From Bacteriovoracaceae bacterium (GTDB lineage Bacteria; Bdellovibrionota; Bacteriovoracia; Bacteriovoracales; Bacteriovoracaceae), in NCBI GenBank assembly GCA_947448095.1, contig CANFNN010000212.1, positions 1 through 5,382 on the forward strand: 5,382 nucleotides of DNA, in the 5' to 3' direction. This document shows positions 1-5,382 of this stretch, one piece after another. The number at the start of each line of letters is the position of its first letter. Position 1 is the first letter of the stretch. The notes beneath the pieces were generated by a model. The model was not told the DNA's origin. It did no database searches and was given only the letters and a program-made list of their open reading frames with translations. A program made the position numbers and the translations under genes.

Positions 1-1048
1 CTGAGGGAGGAACAGTGGCGACCTTTCTCTCAGTAATCAACTTAAGAGCAAAATCCACATCTTTGAGATTGGTATGTTTTGAAAGCGGAACCATCATAAA
101 ATAAGTTCCGCTGGGAATAGAAAACTCAAAACCAAGCTGTTTCATTTCCTGGTAAAACCAGTCTCGTTTTTGTTTATAGAGTGAAACAAATCCTGGAAGA
201 TAATCAGGTAACTGCTTCAGGCCTTCGGCCACAGCTTCTTGAATAGGGGTCGAGACAGAAAAAGTGACGTACTGATGAACCAAACGGCAAGCATGCGTAA
301 CTTTTTGATTGGCACAAATCCAACCAATCTTCCAACCCGTAAGACCAAAAGTTTTTCCCGCACTTGAGACCGTAATCGTTCGATCCTTCATTCCGTCTAA
401 CGTGGCAGTCGGAAGATGTTTGAGGCCATCAAAGACCAGAAACTCATAAACTTCATCAGAGAGAAGGAAAAGATCATTTTCGATGGCGACATTGGAAACG
501 GCCACAATTTCTTCTTTGGTCCAAACTTTTCCCGTAGGATTATGGGGATTATTGAGAATAAGTAACTTGGTTCGTGGAGTGACAGCTGCTTCAAGTTCTT
601 TTTGATCAATGTTAAAATCTGGGGCGTGCATGGTGACTGGAACCGGAATTCCGCCTGCCATTTTAATTGAGGCAACATACGAATCATAAAATGGCTCTAA
701 AACAATGACTTCATCGCCTGGATTAATCAACGCCATAATGACGAGATAGATTGCTTCAGTCGCTCCCACAGTTACAGTGACTTCTGAATCTTCGTTATAA
801 CTTAGTGAGTAGAATTTTTTATAATAATTTGCGATTTCATGACGAAGGTTCGCTGTCCCCGGAAAAGGAGCATACTGATTGTGACCTTCCTGCATTTTTT
901 TATAAGCAATATCTTTAAGCCAATTAGGTCCATCAAAGTCAGGAAAACCTTGTCCCAGATTAACTGCATTATTTTCACGCGCTAGACGTGAAATAACACC
1001 AAATATAGAATCTTTAAAATCTGCAATTCGAAGGGCGGTCTCTTTCAT
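1..1048 (-). CDS. PLP-dependent class I aminotransferase, kynurenine/methionine aminotransferase type (C-terminus cut by window)
   Basis: The frame is open from ATG 1048 to the window edge, giving 349 residues. The family is usually about 380-390 residues, so only the last 30-40 are missing, including the expected substrate-carboxylate arginine. The enzyme should transfer an amino group from an amino acid to a 2-oxo acid in the cytoplasm. Visible landmarks are LGQGFPDF (31-38), HNQYAPFPG (56-64), VGATEA (94-99), NNPHNPTGK (166-174; Asn170), the SDEVY block (197-201; Asp198 for the PLP ring nitrogen, Tyr201 for its oxygen) and SSAGKTFGLTGWKIGW (228-243), with Lys232 as the Schiff-base lysine. 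The last block and the FPDF start are typical of the YbdL / kynurenine aminotransferase I (glutamine transaminase K) group rather than classical aspartate aminotransferase. These enzymes often accept Met, Gln, Phe or kynurenine; the substrate here cannot be decided. An AGAGG ribosome site lies 6 bases before the ATG. It starts 40 bases after the transpeptidase gene, so it is last in the visible series. Confidence 0.93.
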   Translation of the reverse strand, partial: MKETALRIADFKDSIFGVISRLARENNAVNLGQGFPDFDGPNWLKDIAYKKMQEGHNQYAPFPGTANLRHEIANYYKKFYSLSYNEDSEVTVTVGATEAIYLVIMALINPGDEVIVLEPFYDSYVASIKMAGGIPVPVTMHAPDFNIDQKELEAAVTPRTKLLILNNPHNPTGKVWTKEEIVAVSNVAIENDLFLLSDEVYEFLVFDGLKHLPTATLDGMKDRTITVSSAGKTFGLTGWKIGWICANQKVTHACRLVHQYVTFSVSTPIQEAVAEGLKQLPDYLPGFVSLYKQKRDWFYQEMKQLGFEFSIPSGTYFMMVPLSKHTNLKDVDFALKLITERKVATVPPS

Positions 1049-1054
1049 AATTTT

Positions 1055-1067
1055 CCTCTATGAGAGG
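1055..1067 (-). promoter_or_regulatory. Ribosome binding site inside a short perfect inverted repeat before the aminotransferase
   Basis: On the minus strand this reads CCTCT-CAT-AGAGG, a perfect 5-bp inverted repeat with a 3-base loop. Its downstream arm (AGAGG, 1055-1059) is the Shine-Dalgarno sequence of the aminotransferase, 6 bases before ATG 1048, so the assignment as ribosome site is solid. A long transcript reading through from the transpeptidase gene could fold so that the upstream arm covers the ribosome site. Whether the hairpin forms is unknown; the stem is short. Confidence 0.45.
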
Positions 1068-1096
1068 TATATAACATTGATGGAAGAACTATTCAA
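1068..1096 (-). promoter_or_regulatory. Candidate sigma-70-type promoter for the aminotransferase
   Basis: On the minus strand TTGAAT (1091-1096, 4 of 6 matches to TTGACA) is followed after 17 bases by TATATA (1068-1073, 4 of 6 matches to TATAAT). The -35 element overlaps the stop codon of the transpeptidase gene. Transcription would begin around 1058-1062, leaving a leader of only about 10-15 bases before ATG 1048. In A+T-rich DNA such matches arise easily, so this is a candidate only. Confidence 0.3.
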
Positions 1097-3908
1097 TTTT
1101 TTGAGCAATCTCAATATAAGACATATTCTTTCTTAGTTTCTGCACATAAGTATTAAAATCCGCATTGGCCGGATCATCTGAGGATTTTAACGCCCCTTTT
1201 CTGCCTTGATAGACATACCCCAGGTAGTCGACGATGTTTTCTTTGGTAATTTTAACTTTTCGGGGATCCTTAGCATTTTCCACTGCGAGCTTTTTAAGAC
1301 TTCGGGAAGCTTCCGCCAAATAAGCAATGGTTGAAACAGCAGCATTCTTTGGATCACTTAAATTATTTTTATTAATACCTGGATAGGATTTTTTCCATTC
1401 GCCATCGGGAAGTTCTTTAATTTGCGTGAGACCCCTTGAGGTATTGAGAACGGATTTATCAAAAGGATTTTTTCCATGAAAAAGCCGTTTAGCGGCTTTG
1501 GCCAAAATGACGTCGCCTTGATCATGCTCTTTAATCCAATATTTCTTACTTCTACCAAAATCAGATTCATTACCCATGATGGCGTAGGAAACCGCAGCAA
1601 GTTCATTATATTCATCATTGGAAAGATTAAAGAGTTTCATCAGTTTTTGCTTCTCATCTTCCAGTGCTTTAACAAAGGGAACTGAATCCGTGGTCTTTCC
1701 ATTGGGATTAGTGATCCGAATATCAATCGCCTTATAAGAAGCCTTAGGATGGGAATAGTTGTAATTTTCGCTATGTACAACCGGAACTGACGAGACGAGC
1801 TGAACTTGTCCATCCTTTACAATCATTTTATTATTCTGCTCTTCCGGAAGAACATAAACCTTACATGTGGGCTTCATCCATTTTGTAAGAATAAGATAGT
1901 CAGATTGGCGCATATTTACACACCCTTGAGAAACACGTCGATCGAGAGGGTTACCTGTATTAAATTTTTTATAACGCTCACTTAAATTATTTGGCACTTG
2001 GTGAATGGCAAAAACATTTTGCCCATCGATCTGGAGGATATGATTATTATAATTTCTGGCGTAATAATCACCCTGCTTTGGTTGACCAATCGTAAAGACC
2101 CCAGCTCCAGTGGTGTAACTTCCCTGATGACTTCGATCATTATATTCTGTCCATTTGGTTTTTTCATCTGAAGCCTTAATTCCAATTAAGACTTCTTCAC
2201 TGAAAACTAAATTTCCGTTAAGCGAATAAACAAAGACTTTAGCATTCTTTTTATCCACAATCGCGTAGTGTTGGCAGCCATCTTTTTTAGGATTATCCCT
2301 ATGGAAATTGATAATAGTCTCTTTATCGGAAAGATTTTGATATTGAACCCGGCGCTGTTTTTCTAATTTTACGTCTTGAGTGGAGGCGAGACTTCTAAAA
2401 GGTGAGGACAAATTTCGTCCTGTTTCAGAATCATAGACTTGATTTTTATAAGTGAAGTGAGGCTTATTATTCATCAGCCCATCGGCCCGGGCAATAAGAT
2501 AAGCGTGCTCCATTCCCTTGTAGTTTGCGGCCGGATGCTGAACTCCAGTCTTTTGTGTCATCTCGTGGCCTATAATCCACTCGGGGCTCATGACATGACC
2601 TTCAATATTAAAGACCCTATTGTTGTAAATAAATGACTTATCCCCATTCACTTTGGCCGACAATTGACGTGATAGGAAAGCCGGATCACCTGATTTTAAT
2701 AATTTTGAGAACTCGGCGCGAACTTTAGGAGGAAGTTTTTCCAAAGCCATTTCTTTTGACAGAATTTTTCCCGTCCTGCGGTCATAAATCTTTCCCTGAT
2801 AAACAAATACTTGGTCGTCATTTAAAACAGCATCAGACATTGCCTCTAAATAAGAATGATCAAATGTTTTCCAGTTTTCCGCCTTGCGGCCAGTAACATC
2901 TTTCACAATAATTCCAACTGGATCCTCTACATAAAGACCGGTCTTTGAAGCATAAAATGTTTGAACCGGAGAAACATAACTTTTTTTAGTTTTTTCTCCA
3001 ATGACTGTTTTTCTTTCTTCATTCACAGAATGAGGTCTATTTTGATGTGATGGTTTGACCGCACCAGAGGTTCTTACCCAAAGCTCCCCATAAGTTAAAT
3101 TATCTAAGAGAAGATCATCACTTTGAAGCTTTTCTTCAAGGCTTGCCCAGAAGATATTTTGAATATTTTCATCTTGATTAAAAATTTCTGATAAATCCTG
3201 TTTGTCACAAATTGTCTGATCCTTACACTGAGTAGGCACATCCATTGTATTTAAAAAATCATTTACCTTTTTTTGCAGGCCGCGAAGAGTTTTCTCTAAC
3301 CCCTGAAGCTTCATTTCAACATTTAACGACTCTTCATCTCCAGACACATCTGAGCGATACGTCGAGTTCACAAGTTTTACGAAATTCAGCATGCCTTGTG
3401 GGGATTTCCTGGCCAGCATTCGGGAGTCGTAGTGGTTATTTGTAGAGGCTTTAATTTCAAATTTCGCTAGGGTATGCAGCAGCTTTAAATCCGAAGCATT
3501 TAAAACAAATGCCTCTGAGCCTTGTGGAAATTCATGTGAGAGAACATCTTTCAAGTAGGGAGCAATATCGGCGAGGGTTGCACGAGATAATGGCTGGGAT
3601 TCAAAGGCATCACGAGCTTTTTTAAATTCGGGATCAATTGATGTGTATTTATCATCGAGCAAAGTGAGAATCGTTCTCTCAGTATTTTCCAAAGCCACTG
3701 TCTGGTCTGATTTTTGAGCTTTGAGATATGCCCACGATAATCTATGAAGGGTCAGATCACCTTGGACTTTTAAAAAATTCCCGGCTTCTTGTTTTGTGAC
3801 CTTCTCATTAAATAATATTTTAAGCGCACTCTCGCACTCAGCACTTGGTGCAGAATGAACAAGCCCACTGATGAGCATAAGAATAAAGAAGAGGCATCGG
3901 AATACCAT
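1089..3908 (-). CDS. Exported L,D-transpeptidase (YkuD) fused to a lysozyme/lytic-transglycosylase-like domain
   Basis: This is a 939-residue periplasmic enzyme predicted to remodel peptidoglycan. Residues 1-20 form a signal peptide (Arg4, then a hydrophobic core, likely cut near VHS-A). Residues about 25-310 are mostly helical and unrecognised, with a coiled-coil-like stretch near 198-220 and a close cysteine pair (228, 234). Residues 353-501 hold three related units. Residues about 545-686 form the YkuD domain: YAIVDKK, GAGVFTIGQP (601-610), His636 in FAIHQVP, and SQGCVN with candidate catalytic Cys663. This fold exchanges or makes 3-3 crosslinks on tetrapeptide stems. Residues about 749-936 look lysozyme-like: GNESDFG with candidate Glu781, SRGLTQIK (824-831), LSDPKNAA (850-857) and YVYQGRKGAL (898-907). 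Both enzymatic roles are inferred from motifs. The stop is TAG. I start at ATG 3908; an in-frame TTG at 3926 would add six residues but lacks a ribosome site. Only 35 bases separate it from the YejE-type gene, so co-transcription is likely. Typical L,D-transpeptidases are 150-450 residues, so this one is unusually large. Confidence 0.88.
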   Translation of the reverse strand: MVFRCLFFILMLISGLVHSAPSAECESALKILFNEKVTKQEAGNFLKVQGDLTLHRLSWAYLKAQKSDQTVALENTERTILTLLDDKYTSIDPEFKKARDAFESQPLSRATLADIAPYLKDVLSHEFPQGSEAFVLNASDLKLLHTLAKFEIKASTNNHYDSRMLARKSPQGMLNFVKLVNSTYRSDVSGDEESLNVEMKLQGLEKTLRGLQKKVNDFLNTMDVPTQCKDQTICDKQDLSEIFNQDENIQNIFWASLEEKLQSDDLLLDNLTYGELWVRTSGAVKPSHQNRPHSVNEERKTVIGEKTKKSYVSPVQTFYASKTGLYVEDPVGIIVKDVTGRKAENWKTFDHSYLEAMSDAVLNDDQVFVYQGKIYDRRTGKILSKEMALEKLPPKVRAEFSKLLKSGDPAFLSRQLSAKVNGDKSFIYNNRVFNIEGHVMSPEWIIGHEMTQKTGVQHPAANYKGMEHAYLIARADGLMNNKPHFTYKNQVYDSETGRNLSSPFRSLASTQDVKLEKQRRVQYQNLSDKETIINFHRDNPKKDGCQHYAIVDKKNAKVFVYSLNGNLVFSEEVLIGIKASDEKTKWTEYNDRSHQGSYTTGAGVFTIGQPKQGDYYARNYNNHILQIDGQNVFAIHQVPNNLSERYKKFNTGNPLDRRVSQGCVNMRQSDYLILTKWMKPTCKVYVLPEEQNNKMIVKDGQVQLVSSVPVVHSENYNYSHPKASYKAIDIRITNPNGKTTDSVPFVKALEDEKQKLMKLFNLSNDEYNELAAVSYAIMGNESDFGRSKKYWIKEHDQGDVILAKAAKRLFHGKNPFDKSVLNTSRGLTQIKELPDGEWKKSYPGINKNNLSDPKNAAVSTIAYLAEASRSLKKLAVENAKDPRKVKITKENIVDYLGYVYQGRKGALKSSDDPANADFNTYVQKLRKNMSYIEIAQKIE
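2406..2852 (-). repeat. Three degenerate ~58-residue protein repeats in the transpeptidase gene
   Basis: Three related segments of about 32 residues begin 58-59 residues apart: residues 353-384 (bases 2757-2852), 411-441 (2586-2678) and 470-501 (2406-2501). Each starts with an aromatic residue followed by Leu (YLEA, FLSR, YLIA), passes a VLN/KVN/LMN step, and ends in a core of the form F-x-Y-x-(N/G)-x-(V/I)-(Y/F)-(D/N)-x-x-x-G-x-x-(L/M)-S. Examples of the core are FVYQGKIYDRRTG, FIYNNRVFNIEG and FTYKNQVYDSETG. The similarity is at protein level; the DNA has diverged, which points to an old duplication. The pattern suggests small beta-hairpin modules, perhaps for binding the wall, but I do not recognise a named family. 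Confidence 0.6.
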
Positions 3909-3917
3909 ACTTCTCTT
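3909..3917 (-). promoter_or_regulatory. Weak ribosome binding site deciding the transpeptidase start
   Basis: The minus strand reads AAGAGAAGT immediately before ATG 3908. The AAGAGA core is purine-rich and close to the ATG, so it is a weak but usable Shine-Dalgarno sequence. The alternative in-frame TTG at 3926 is preceded by a pyrimidine-rich run (CATTTTCTTT) with no ribosome site. Starting at the ATG also gives a more ordinary signal peptide. Confidence 0.5.
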
Positions 3918-3943
3918 ATCGGACAAAAAGAAAATGTCTTGAG

Positions 3944-4966
3944 TTAATCCTTAGGATCCATGGCGTCTCTTACACCTTCACCAATTAAGGAGAGCATAGT
4001 AAGTGTCAAAAACAGCGCAAGTGATGGATAAATGGCAAGCCACCAGCCTTCAGTGAAGTGCTTTTGCGCCTGATTCAAAAGCTCCCCCCAGCTCGGTGTA
4101 GGTGGAGTGAGGCCAAAACCTAAATAGTCTAAACTCGCAAGTGAGGTGATATTTCCAGCAATCACAAACGGGGAAAAAGTGATGATGGGTGAAAGTGAGT
4201 TCGGAAGCAAGTGCTTAAAAAAGATCCGCACGTGGCCTGCTCCTAAAGCACGGGCCGCTTCAACAAATTCTTTTTTTCGATTTTTTAAATACTCACCTCT
4301 GACGTAGTAGCTGATACTGATCCAGCCAAAAAGACTTGAGAGGAAAACGAGAAGAAACAATGTCGGCTTAAAAGTCGAAATAATGATAATGAGTAAAAAG
4401 AATTGCGGCACAGTGGAGAGAACTTCAACCACTCTTTGGCCCCAAAAATCAACGCGGCCTCCGAAATATCCCATAGCCCCACCAAGAATGGTTCCTACAA
4501 AAAATGTTACGATCCAGACTAAAAACGCAAAGCTAATCGAATAACGTAGACCATATAAAAGACGAGTTAAAATATCGCGACCTCGGTCATCCGTCCCCAT
4601 CCAGTTATCCGTCGTTGGCTCAGAAGGATAGGCCTCAACTTCTTTATTGGATTCATAGGGGTTCCAATGAACCACAGGCCAGATCGCAAAATCACCCTTC
4701 TCAGTGTCTAGTTCAAAATCACGATAATTTGTGACGAGTCCATTCTCATCCCCAAAGAGTGAGGGATGATAATCTTTAAAAACGGGAAAATAGTAAGAAT
4801 TGTTGTACTTCAAAACCAAAGGACGGTTGTTGGCCCAGAACTCACCAGTAAAACTAAAAAAGCAGGCCAGCCCAATCATCCAACAGGATAAGACAGAGAG
4901 CTTGCGTGATTTAAATCTGCGCCATTTTTTTAATGAATCATTATTAGTGATGAATTTTTCGATCAT
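3944..4966 (-). CDS. yejE: ABC transporter inner-membrane permease, YejE type (oligopeptide/microcin C/muropeptide uptake)
   Basis: This 340-residue protein is one of two permease subunits forming the membrane channel of a Yej-type peptide importer. Its length equals the usual YejE length of about 340. A first membrane helix at 23-45 is followed by a long periplasmic loop with the YejE-specific pattern NNRPLVLKY, YYFPVFKDY, a Tyr-Arg-Asp segment (81-83) and WPVVHWNP (96-103). That pattern separates it from ordinary OppC/DppC. NWMGTDDRGRDILTRLLYG (121-139) leads into the transport core, with helices near 142-167, 184-197, 202-221, 262-285 and 309-329. The EAA coupling loop that contacts the ATPase is EAARALGAGHVRIFFKHLLP (236-255). 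Its start overlaps the YejB-type stop in an ATGA, and an AAGGA ribosome site lies 10 bases upstream of the ATG. The stop is TAA. The next gene is not the usual YejF ATPase but a cell-wall enzyme. Substrate is inferred from family only. Confidence 0.92.
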   Translation of the reverse strand: MIEKFITNNDSLKKWRRFKSRKLSVLSCWMIGLACFFSFTGEFWANNRPLVLKYNNSYYFPVFKDYHPSLFGDENGLVTNYRDFELDTEKGDFAIWPVVHWNPYESNKEVEAYPSEPTTDNWMGTDDRGRDILTRLLYGLRYSISFAFLVWIVTFFVGTILGGAMGYFGGRVDFWGQRVVEVLSTVPQFFLLIIIISTFKPTLFLLVFLSSLFGWISISYYVRGEYLKNRKKEFVEAARALGAGHVRIFFKHLLPNSLSPIITFSPFVIAGNITSLASLDYLGFGLTPPTPSWGELLNQAQKHFTEGWWLAIYPSLALFLTLTMLSLIGEGVRDAMDPKD

Positions 4967-4981
4967 GTGAAATCAATCCTT
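4963..4981 (-). promoter_or_regulatory. ATGA start-stop overlap with upstream ribosome site (translational coupling of the two permeases)
   Basis: On the minus strand ATGA (4963-4966) holds both the ATG of the YejE-type gene and the TGA of the YejB-type gene. AAGGA (4977-4981) lies 10 bases upstream, inside the end of the YejB-type gene. This arrangement commonly couples translation so that the two channel subunits are made in equal amounts. Confidence 0.75.
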
Positions 4982-5382
4982 GGATCAACAAGTACGTAAG
5001 CAAAGTCCGAAATAACATTGCCTAATAAAAACAGGGCACTTTGAATAAAGATCAGACCCATGATGACGTTATAGTCTCTCGCGAGAATACTTTTATAACT
5101 TAAAAGCCCAATCCCATCGAGCTGGAAAATTGTTTCTAAAAGCAAAGAGCCTGCGAAGAAGACGGATAGAAAACCACCGAGACCGGTCACAATTGGAATA
5201 AGGGCATTGCGAAGAGCATGCTTCATGTAGATAACTTTCTCACTCACACCTTTAGCACGAGCGGTACGAATGTAATCTTTTTTGATTTCTTCAATCAATG
5301 AATTCTTCATTAGAATCGTTAAACTAGTGAATGATCCAATCGTGTAACAAATAAGTGGAAGGGTGAAGTGATAGATCCGGTC
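4963..5382 (-). CDS. yejB: ABC transporter inner-membrane permease, YejB type (N-terminal part outside window)
   Basis: The frame is open to the window end, so the true start lies beyond 5382. The visible 139 residues are the C-terminal part of a family usually about 360 residues long. A start at the internal ATG 5310 would be wrong, because the 24 codons upstream (DRIYHFTLPL and onward) continue the family pattern. The segment LMKNSLIEEIKKDYIRTARA (24-43) runs into GVSEKVIYMKHALRNALIP (45-63), the EAA coupling loop to the ATPase. Then come hydrophobic helices near 64-85 and 105-125 and the terminal VDPRIDF (132-138), a hallmark of YejB. The partner permease follows with a 4-base overlap. With it, this should form the channel of a peptide importer that also needs a binding protein (YejA-like) and an ATPase (YejF-like), neither of which is in the window. 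Confidence 0.9.
   Translation of the reverse strand, partial: DRIYHFTLPLICYTIGSFTSLTILMKNSLIEEIKKDYIRTARAKGVSEKVIYMKHALRNALIPIVTGLGGFLSVFFAGSLLLETIFQLDGIGLLSYKSILARDYNVIMGLIFIQSALFLLGNVISDFAYVLVDPRIDFT

Noticed and set aside
1476..1685. Plus-strand open frame of 69 codons
   Set aside because: It lies wholly antisense to the conserved lysozyme-like domain, has no ribosome site I can see, and its translation shows no recognisable motif. The same holds for the other short frames at 397-687, 1358-1618, 1982-2185, 2439-2636, 3245-3445 and 4285-4485.
3816..3908. Lipoprotein signal with Cys25 as the lipidated residue
   Set aside because: The residues before it (PSAEC) do not fit a lipobox, because Glu is at -1. 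An ordinary signal peptide cut near VHS-A fits better.
3922..3938. GACA...TGTC inverted repeat with an A-rich loop between yejE and the transpeptidase gene, as a possible terminator
   Set aside because: The stem is only 4 bp, with a long A/T loop and no proper U-run after it, so it is too weak for an intrinsic terminator.
3913..3953. AAGGA at 3949-3953 as ribosome site, or GATAAG at 3915-3920 as a -10 element, for the transpeptidase gene
   Set aside because: AAGGA is more than 20 bases from TTG 3926 and 40 from ATG 3908. GATAAG has no acceptable -35 at 16-18 bases. No independent promoter is supported here.
4963..5310. A separate small 115-residue membrane protein starting at ATG 5310
   Set aside because: The reading frame continues upstream to the window edge with YejB-like sequence, so this ATG is internal to a larger gene.

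Overview
The window is a compact, one-directional piece of an A+T-rich bacterial chromosome (roughly 40% G+C by eye). All four genes lie on the minus strand, so transcription runs from base 5382 toward base 1. In that order they are: the C-terminal part of a YejB-type ABC permease (4963-5382, cut by the window end); a complete YejE-type ABC permease (3944-4966); a large exported cell-wall enzyme joining an L,D-transpeptidase (YkuD) domain to a C-terminal lysozyme/lytic-transglycosylase-like domain (1089-3908); and a PLP-dependent class I aminotransferase of the kynurenine/methionine aminotransferase type (1-1048, cut at its C-terminus). Gaps are 35 and 40 bases, and the permeases overlap in an ATGA. 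Almost every base is coding. I see no tRNA, rRNA, CRISPR array, insertion sequence or convincing terminator.

The organism must be diderm, because it pairs a Yej-type permease set with a periplasmic L,D-transpeptidase. The moderate-to-low G+C and the unusual large murein enzyme would suit a Bdellovibrionota lineage of the Bacteriovorax type. A low-G+C gammaproteobacterium is also possible. This placement is inference; nothing in the window proves it.

The genes suggest a cell-wall turnover and peptide-uptake unit. The exported enzyme would cut and/or re-crosslink peptidoglycan in the periplasm. The YejB/YejE permease pair would import peptides or muropeptides; Yej-type transporters import microcin C and peptides in enterobacteria and are reported to import muropeptides in some alphaproteobacteria. 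The aminotransferase could work on amino acids released from such peptides, although it may have its own promoter and be functionally unrelated.

The most unusual gene is the 939-residue fusion. It has an N-terminal helical region I do not recognise, three copies of a motif spaced about 58 residues apart, a YkuD domain with a variant SQGC active site, and a lysozyme-like domain with a candidate catalytic glutamate.
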